Assembly (NCBI GenBank): GCA_902826865.1
Contig: CADEGN010000035.1
Coordinates: forward strand, 1 to 41,754
Direction: 5' to 3'
Origin: an uncultured Myxococcales bacterium
GTDB taxonomy: Bacteria; Myxococcota_A; Polyangia; Nannocystales; Nannocystaceae
Length of the DNA: 41,754 bases
Part shown: piece by piece, positions 36,752 through 41,754 of the stretch
How the letters are laid out: each line of letters opens with the position of its first letter
Numbering within the stretch: the stretch's first letter is position 1
The notes under the pieces: model-generated
Told to the model about the DNA's origin: nothing
What the model saw: the letters and a program-made list of their open reading frames with translations, nothing else
Database searches by the model: none
Translations under genes and position numbers: made by a program

Positions 36752-38467
36752 ATGCGTCTGACGTTGGCGATGGTCATGGGGACGCTCTCGGGTTGCTACG
36801 CCGGGCTCGGCCTTCCCGATGGCGATGGCGACGGCGGCGAGGGGGCCGCGGCGGAGACGACGACGAGCGGTGGCGGTTCCGAAGGCAGTGGCGGTGAGGC
36901 CGTCGGCGAAGTGGATCCGCCAACGCTTCGTCGGCTCACGCGCGTCGAGTTCTCGAATAGCGTGAAAGACCTCCTCGGCCCCGTGACGCTCGGGCCCGTT
37001 GAAGTCGACACGGAGGCGGAGGGCTTCTTTTCCGTGGGGGCTGCACAAGTCGCGCTCTCGCCCGCGGGCGTCGGCGTGTACGAGCTCGCCCTCGACGTCG
37101 CCACGAGCGAGGCGTTCGCGGATCCGGCCGCCGCCACTGCGCTGGTCGCATGCATGCCGGCGTCGCGGGCGGACAGCGACTGCATACGCGAATCGATCGC
37201 GGCGTTCGGCCGCCGCGCGTGGCGGCGACCGCTCACCGCGGCAGAGGTGGATCGTTACCTCGCGATCGCAGCAGACGTCGGCGAACAGACCGGCGACGAG
37301 GTCGCAGCCCTGCGCCACGCGATTTGGGGCCTGTTGCAGTCGCCCAACTTCCTCTATCGGGTCGAACTCGGTACGACGTCGGAGGAGGACGGCGGGCGCC
37401 TCAAGTTCTCCGCGTGGGAAATGGCGTCTCGCCTGTCGTTCACGCTGTGGGCGACGACGCCGGATGACACGTTGCTGGACGCCGCACAAAGCGACGATCT
37501 TTCGACGAGTGAGGGCATCAGGGCCCAGGCGACGAGACTGCTGGCCGATCCGCGCGCCCGTCAGGGCGTCAGGAACTTCGTGGCGGAGCTCTACGGTTTC
37601 TGGCGGCTCGGCGAGAAAGACAAAGACCCCGCGCTCTATCCCGGCTGGACGCCCACGCTCAAGGAGGTCATGCGCGCCGACCTCCTGGCCCGCGTCGAGG
37701 ACGTCGTCTTCGATGAACCGCGCGACGTGTTTGAGCTCTACGACAGCAAGCGAGTATTCGTGAACAACGAGCTCGCGCGGTCATACGGCCTGCCTGAGGT
37801 CGAACCAGACGTTCTTCGCCCAGACACCCTGCCTGAGAGCGACGCACGGCGCGGCCTGATTGGTAGCGCGCTGATTCTCTCGTTGAACTCCTTGCCGCAA
37901 CGCACCTCGGCAACGCAGCGTGGGCTGTTCATCATCGATAAGTTGTTGTGCATGTCTGTCCCGCCGCCGCCTCCGAATGTCGACACCGCCCTCGACGACG
38001 ACGATGGGGTGCCGGGCGGACCCCCGGTGCACCGCACGCTGCGTGAGAAGCTAGAACCCCACCGCGAAAATCAGGAGTGCGCCGTCTGTCACAATCTCAC
38101 CGATCCGATCGGTCTGGCACTCGAGCATTTCGACACGATGGGCCGCTATCGCGAGACTGACCTCGGTTTGGCCATCGATGCGAGCGGCGAGCTTGATGGG
38201 GTCCCGTTTGCCGACGCCGACGAGCTAGCGGGGATCTTGCGCGACCACCCACGCGCGGCGAGTTGCCTGGTCGACAAGCTGCAAACCTACGTCGCCGGAC
38301 GCCGGACGTTTAGCGAAGAGCGTGAGATGGCTGATCAGCTCATGCAGGCCCTTGAGGCCGCAGACAATCGCTTTGACGAGCTGCTGTACGCGCTCGTGAC
38401 CCACGACGATTTTCGCTTCGCGAACCCGCGGAACACAGCGCTTCGAGCCGACGAGGACGGGCCATGA
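36752..38467 (+). CDS. DUF1592-type haem c lipoprotein, second copy
   Basis: The 571-aa product has lipobox LSGC and an acidic Gly/Ser linker, then the same domain order as the first copy: DUF1587 (LRRLTRVEFSNSVKDLLG), DUF1595 (FGRRAWRRPLTAAEVDRYL), DUF1592 (EMASRLSFTLWATTPDDTLL), DUF1588 with CAVCH (about 443-447) followed by NLTDPIGLALEHFDTMGRYR, and DUF1585. It is membrane-anchored with one haem; function unknown. ATG 36752 lies after a GGAGGCGGGGG purine run. It shares ATGA with the following DUF1552 gene, so it is translationally coupled. This second module is on the opposite strand to the first and the two are clearly diverged in sequence. Confidence 0.92.
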   Translation: MRLTLAMVMGTLSGCYAGLGLPDGDGDGGEGAAAETTTSGGGSEGSGGEAVGEVDPPTLRRLTRVEFSNSVKDLLGPVTLGPVEVDTEAEGFFSVGAAQVALSPAGVGVYELALDVATSEAFADPAAATALVACMPASRADSDCIRESIAAFGRRAWRRPLTAAEVDRYLAIAADVGEQTGDEVAALRHAIWGLLQSPNFLYRVELGTTSEEDGGRLKFSAWEMASRLSFTLWATTPDDTLLDAAQSDDLSTSEGIRAQATRLLADPRARQGVRNFVAELYGFWRLGEKDKDPALYPGWTPTLKEVMRADLLARVEDVVFDEPRDVFELYDSKRVFVNNELARSYGLPEVEPDVLRPDTLPESDARRGLIGSALILSLNSLPQRTSATQRGLFIIDKLLCMSVPPPPPNVDTALDDDDGVPGGPPVHRTLREKLEPHRENQECAVCHNLTDPIGLALEHFDTMGRYRETDLGLAIDASGELDGVPFADADELAGILRDHPRAASCLVDKLQTYVAGRRTFSEEREMADQLMQALEAADNRFDELLYALVTHDDFRFANPRNTALRADEDGP

Positions 38468-39819
38468 AGTCGATCCCACGCCGCACAGTCTTGCGCGGCC
38501 TCCTCGGAGGCGCCGCGATTTCACTTCCGCTTCCACGGCTCGCGGGCATGCTCAATGGCAACGGCACCGCGTATGCGGACGGTAGGCCGTTGCGCCCGCG
38601 CTACTTAACCTGGTTTTTCGGGAACGGCGCATATCCAGAGCATTGGATCCCAAGCGAGATCGGTGTCGATGACGCGTGGATGCCGAGTCCGGCGTTGGCA
38701 TCGCTGGCGGAGTTCAAGCCGTGGCTCACGGTGTTGTCGGGCCACAACGTGCCGGTCCAGGGGGTCGGTGCGGTGCACAAGTGGGTAGCGGCGGCGATGC
38801 TTACGGGTGCCACTGCCGGTGGCGGTGCAAACGTGGGCGACGTCCTCCTACCATCTCTCGATCAGTTGATCGCCCCCGTGAACAACGCCGACACCGCGTT
38901 TCCACGCGGCGTGCACGTCGGTATCAGCAACGTGACCGGGGCCGGGGCGCTCGACTTCAATGTGTCGTTCAACGGGCCGAATGCGCCCAACCCACCCATT
39001 TATAGCCCGACGGCGTTGTTCACGTCTTTGCTGGCATTGTCGGGGACGCTCGACCCCGACCCATCGCTTCTTCGCCGCAAGAAGATCCTCGATGCGGTGC
39101 GTGAGGACGCCAAGGAACTCCGCGTCCGACTCGGCAGCGCAGACAAGCAGCGGATCGATCTTCATCTCGAGGGTCTCGATCAGTTGCAGGCCCAGATCAA
39201 CGCGTCGCTCGAGGGAGCCGACTGCGGTGTTCCGGTCGACCCCGACGTCGCCTACCCGGATCGCGGTGAGGACGGGGTTATCACGCGGGCGCGCTGTCAA
39301 GCGTTCGCCGACCTGATCGCGTATGCGTTTTCCTGCGAGCTGACGCGGGTCGCGACCCACGTGTTTTCGTGTTCGGCCTGCCACGCGCCCTACGAGGAGG
39401 CCGGGCTTGGTCCCGGCACGTTCCACGAGGACTACGGGCACCTTTCCCACCCGATGGGGGAGGAGTACGCGCGGCAGGGGTTTAACACCGGCGTTGAGTA
39501 CACGATGGGCTGCTTTGCCGAGCTATTGAAACGCTTCCGCGATACGCCCGACGGCGCCGACAGTAACCTGCTCGACAACAGCGCGATCTATGTGACGTCT
39601 TGTGTAGGGCACCCTGAGTACCATAGTCGGCGAAATGCTCCGGCGCTCATCGTCGGCAAGGCGGGTGGGGCGTTCAGGGGCAACATCCACCACGCCATGG
39701 GGGACGAAAACGCGAGCAAGATCCCCTTCACCGTGGTCCGAGCGTTCGACCCCGGCGCGACCTCCTTCGGCGCCGACGAGGGCCTCGTGACGGAGGCCAT
39801 CCCGGAGATCCTCGCGTAG
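38464..39819 (+). CDS. DUF1552 protein with Tat-type signal, second copy
   Basis: The 451-aa product starts [20 protein letters not shown], a twin-Arg signal. Family features are [19 protein letters not shown], the [19 protein letters not shown] helix, [20 protein letters not shown] and a C-terminal [19 protein letters not shown]. It has an additional CSACH-like Cys-x2-Cys-His near the middle ([14 protein letters not shown]) that the first copy lacks; this could bind haem c or metal if the Cys pair is exposed, although a Tat substrate would not normally be matured that way, so it may be coincidental. The start ATG overlaps the upstream stop. Confidence 0.9.
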   Translation: MKSIPRRTVLRGLLGGAAISLPLPRLAGMLNGNGTAYADGRPLRPRYLTWFFGNGAYPEHWIPSEIGVDDAWMPSPALASLAEFKPWLTVLSGHNVPVQGVGAVHKWVAAAMLTGATAGGGANVGDVLLPSLDQLIAPVNNADTAFPRGVHVGISNVTGAGALDFNVSFNGPNAPNPPIYSPTALFTSLLALSGTLDPDPSLLRRKKILDAVREDAKELRVRLGSADKQRIDLHLEGLDQLQAQINASLEGADCGVPVDPDVAYPDRGEDGVITRARCQAFADLIAYAFSCELTRVATHVFSCSACHAPYEEAGLGPGTFHEDYGHLSHPMGEEYARQGFNTGVEYTMGCFAELLKRFRDTPDGADSNLLDNSAIYVTSCVGHPEYHSRRNAPALIVGKAGGAFRGNIHHAMGDENASKIPFTVVRAFDPGATSFGADEGLVTEAIPEILA

Positions 39820-39823
39820 GTTG

Positions 39824-39872
39824 GTGGCGCCCCCGGACCTCGCGTACCCCACCTGCGCCACGCAGGCGCCAC
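39824..39872 (+). terminator. Hairpins just after the DUF1592-DUF1552 operon
   Basis: Beginning 5 nt after the DUF1552 stop, GTGGCGCC (39824-39831) pairs with GGCGCCAC (39865-39872), and inside lies a tight stem-loop CCTGCG-CCA-CGCAGG (39852-39866); the two structures are partly exclusive. There is no U-tract. It is a possible terminator or 3'-stability element. Confidence 0.35.
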
Positions 39873-40000
39873 GGGTACAGCCCCGCGGATCGATGCAGAG
39901 GGCAGCGGATGTGCACCGCCGCGCGGCATCGCGGGCGGGCCCTGGAGCGGACCGAACTCGGTCTTGCCGTCCGGTGGGTCCGGTGAAAGGGTGGTGCACG

Positions 40001-41266
40001 ATGACTCGAGGCCATCTTTATTGGGTGTCGCTCACTCTCCTAGTTGGTGCAGGCTGCTTCCAGCCCACCCCACTCGACGTCGGTACCGGGACGACGTCGG
40101 GGGCAAGCACAGAGGCCCTCGACGGGAGCTCGGCGGCTGCCTCGGGACAGACGAGTTCTCTCGGCACCGGCGAGACTTCTTCCACCTCGGACGCTGGCCC
40201 TACGTCGAGCGCCGGTGACGGGCCAGACTCCAGCACGGGCGATGATCTCAGCTCCGGTGACGGTTCGACTGGCAGCGTAGGCGTCTGCGGGGATGCCGTG
40301 ATTAACATCGGAGAAGACTGCGACAACGGGACCGCGAACGCCGACGACGCTGCGTGTACAACACAATGCGCGGTCGCTGCCTGTGGCGACGGTCTCTTGT
40401 ACGCGGGTGTCGAGGCCTGTGACGATGGTCCGGCAAATGCGAACACCGCCGCATGCACATCATCGTGTGCCGTTGCGTCCTGCGGCGACGGTTTCGTGCA
40501 TGCGGGTGTCGAGGCGTGCGACGCGGGGGGCATCGCGGGCAGCTTCTGCGACGCGAGCTGTTCGGTGATTGCCGAGCAGTATGGTTACACGGGCGCCGTG
40601 CAGTCGGTGGTGGTGCCGGCATGGGCAACGCGGGTTCGTGTCAACGCGTACGGAGCGCAAGGTGGCTCCGCGTATTGCTGCGACGACACGATCCAGGACG
40701 ACGGGGGACTCGGCGGCTACGCGGCGGGCACCATCGACCTGGTGGCCGGCGACACGCTGTATGTCTTCGTCGGCGGCCAAGGGGTTGCCCAGGGGGAGGG
40801 CGGTTTCAACGGAGGCGGCGCCGGGGGTCAATGGGGCGCGGGCGGTGGTGGTGCTTCGGACGTCCGCATCGGTGGCGACGAGCTGGCCAATCGCGTTCTC
40901 GTGGCCGGTGGCGGTGGCGGTGGCAATTGTGGTTGCCCCGATCACGGCATCGGAGGTGCTGGCGGCGGATTGAGCGGAGATCCTGGGCTCGGCTTCCAGG
41001 GATATCCGCCCGGGGATGGAGGAACGCAGGACGGTGGTGGCCTGGGTGGGAGCCCCGGCGCAGCAGGGGTCGCCGGCGTCGGCGGAGGAACGACGACGGA
41101 TCCGTACCACATTGGCGGTGGTGGCGGCGGCTTCTACGGCGGAGGCGGGGGCTATGCAGCCGGCGGCGGTGGAGGATCGTCGTACATCGCCCTGGCCGCG
41201 GACGCCGAGACGATCGCGGGCGCGTGGTTCGGCAGTGGCCACGTGAGCATCGTGCCGATGCCCTGA
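40001..41266 (+). CDS. Cys-rich repeat and Gly-rich domain surface lipoprotein
   Basis: ATG 40001 has AAGGG about 9 nt upstream and gives a lipobox VGAGC (C19); the frame is open upstream but is not signal-like. After a Ser/Thr/Gly linker come DUF4215-like Cys-rich repeats ([48 protein letters not shown]), each with CGDG-x-E-CD spacing and probably Ca- or disulfide-stabilised. The rest is a Gly-rich domain ([48 protein letters not shown]) like ALK-type or Gly_rich_2 domains that form polyglycine helices. It is probably a cell-surface adhesion or ligand-binding protein. Length is 421 aa; the protein ends 134 bp before the LysR gene. Confidence 0.85.
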   Translation: MTRGHLYWVSLTLLVGAGCFQPTPLDVGTGTTSGASTEALDGSSAAASGQTSSLGTGETSSTSDAGPTSSAGDGPDSSTGDDLSSGDGSTGSVGVCGDAVINIGEDCDNGTANADDAACTTQCAVAACGDGLLYAGVEACDDGPANANTAACTSSCAVASCGDGFVHAGVEACDAGGIAGSFCDASCSVIAEQYGYTGAVQSVVVPAWATRVRVNAYGAQGGSAYCCDDTIQDDGGLGGYAAGTIDLVAGDTLYVFVGGQGVAQGEGGFNGGGAGGQWGAGGGGASDVRIGGDELANRVLVAGGGGGGNCGCPDHGIGGAGGGLSGDPGLGFQGYPPGDGGTQDGGGLGGSPGAAGVAGVGGGTTTDPYHIGGGGGGFYGGGGGYAAGGGGGSSYIALAADAETIAGAWFGSGHVSIVPMP

Positions 41267-41399
41267 GGCGAGCGAACGACGACAGCCGATTCGGGAGGCC
41301 GATCGCCGTGGCCCTTGGTCGTCGCTGCGCGGTCGGGTCGGTTGCCGACCGGTCGGAAGTCCCGCGATATGCCCGCTCCTGTCGCGGTAGCATCCGGCC

Positions 41400-41754
41400 G
41401 TGACGTCACGTCCACTGCCGTCGGTTGAGACGCTGCGTTGCTTTGTAGCGGCCGCAGAGCAGCTCAACTTTCGCCGCGCGGCCGCCGAAGTTGCGCTCAC
41501 GCCGGCCGCGCTCTCGCAGCGGATCAAGCAGCTCGAGGATCAGCTCGGCTGCGTGCTCTTCGATCGATCGTCGCGGCGGGTCGAACTCACACCGTCGGGC
41601 GCGGCCCTGCTCGAGCGTGCGCGACCGGCCCTGGCCGCGCTCCATGCCTGCGCCGACGTAGCTGGCGCCACTGCTACGCGCCTGCGCGTCGTCCTCGGCA
41701 CGCGATTCGAGCTCGGTATGTCGTTTCTGCTTCCCGCCGTGCTCGAGCTCCGGG
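41400..41754 (+). CDS. LysR-family transcriptional regulator, 3'-truncated by the window edge
   Basis: GTG 41400 starts an N-terminal wHTH: LPSVETLRCFVAAAEQLNFR, AAAEVALTPAALSQRIKQLE and LGCVLFDRSSRRVELTPSG, the LysR recognition region, then the start of the linker and effector domain (RLRVVLGTRFELGMSFLLPA). The rest lies outside. LysR regulators often control an adjacent divergent gene or a small operon; none is visible in the window. No start alternative is better placed. Confidence 0.9.
   Translation, partial: MTSRPLPSVETLRCFVAAAEQLNFRRAAAEVALTPAALSQRIKQLEDQLGCVLFDRSSRRVELTPSGAALLERARPALAALHACADVAGATATRLRVVLGTRFELGMSFLLPAVLELR

Overview
The window looks like chromosomal DNA of a myxobacterium, most likely the Nannocystis/Plesiocystis/Enhygromyxa lineage. 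This is inferred from several traits seen together. GC content is very high. Many lipoproteins have long Gly/Ser/Asp/Thr linkers. One protein has a MYXO-CTERM-like tail. There are two DUF1592/DUF1552 gene pairs, Ser/Thr kinase-TPR proteins, Cys-rich (DUF4215-like) repeats, and a carboxyspermidine route to polyamines. There is no phage, CRISPR array, rRNA or credible tRNA.

Layout, left to right. 1-4.2 kb: the 3' part of a metalloprotease-like surface protein whose stop codon lies in a 164-bp MITE-like inverted repeat, two lipoproteins, a broken membrane-protein fragment and a PilZ protein. 4.7-15.2 kb: mostly conserved genes (recN, the carboxy(nor)spermidine dehydrogenase and decarboxylase pair, truA-murJ), interleaved with a PEGA membrane protein, a pseudokinase-TPR protein and a disulfide-rich lipoprotein. 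15.2-18.4 kb: a small membrane protein, a solitary beta-class DNA methyltransferase, an EamA transporter and an unknown protein. 18.5-21.8 kb: first DUF1592-DUF1552 operon (minus strand). 22.1-26.8 kb: a transmembrane Ser/Thr kinase-TPR, an ECF sigma factor and a vWA lipoprotein. 26.8-29.2 kb: an aldo/keto reductase whose 3' end is duplicated, and a twice-frameshifted FG-GAP lipoprotein pseudogene. 29.3-36.5 kb: DUF2461, a CheY-like regulator divergent from a hybrid kinase, an alpha/beta hydrolase, a second vWA lipoprotein and an APH-type phosphotransferase. 36.7-41.75 kb: second DUF1592-DUF1552 operon (plus strand), a Gly-rich lipoprotein and the start of a LysR regulator.

The genes suggest an envelope-centred region. 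About ten products carry a lipobox or Tat-type signal and are probably surface or periplasmic. Regulation appears to run through Ser/Thr kinases, an ECF sigma factor with no visible anti-sigma factor, a hybrid kinase, PilZ and LysR. The most distinctive observations are: (i) a shared N-terminal module, lipobox then about 49 residues then [KR][FL]D[LIV], in three otherwise unrelated lipoproteins; (ii) two convergently arranged DUF1592 (haem c)/DUF1552 (Tat) modules; (iii) a membrane pseudokinase-TPR divergent from a PEGA protein; (iv) the MITE-like element; (v) a 23-residue four-cysteine repeat protein; and (vi) a perfect hairpin with a start codon in its loop. All calls come from reading the sequence only; no database search was run.
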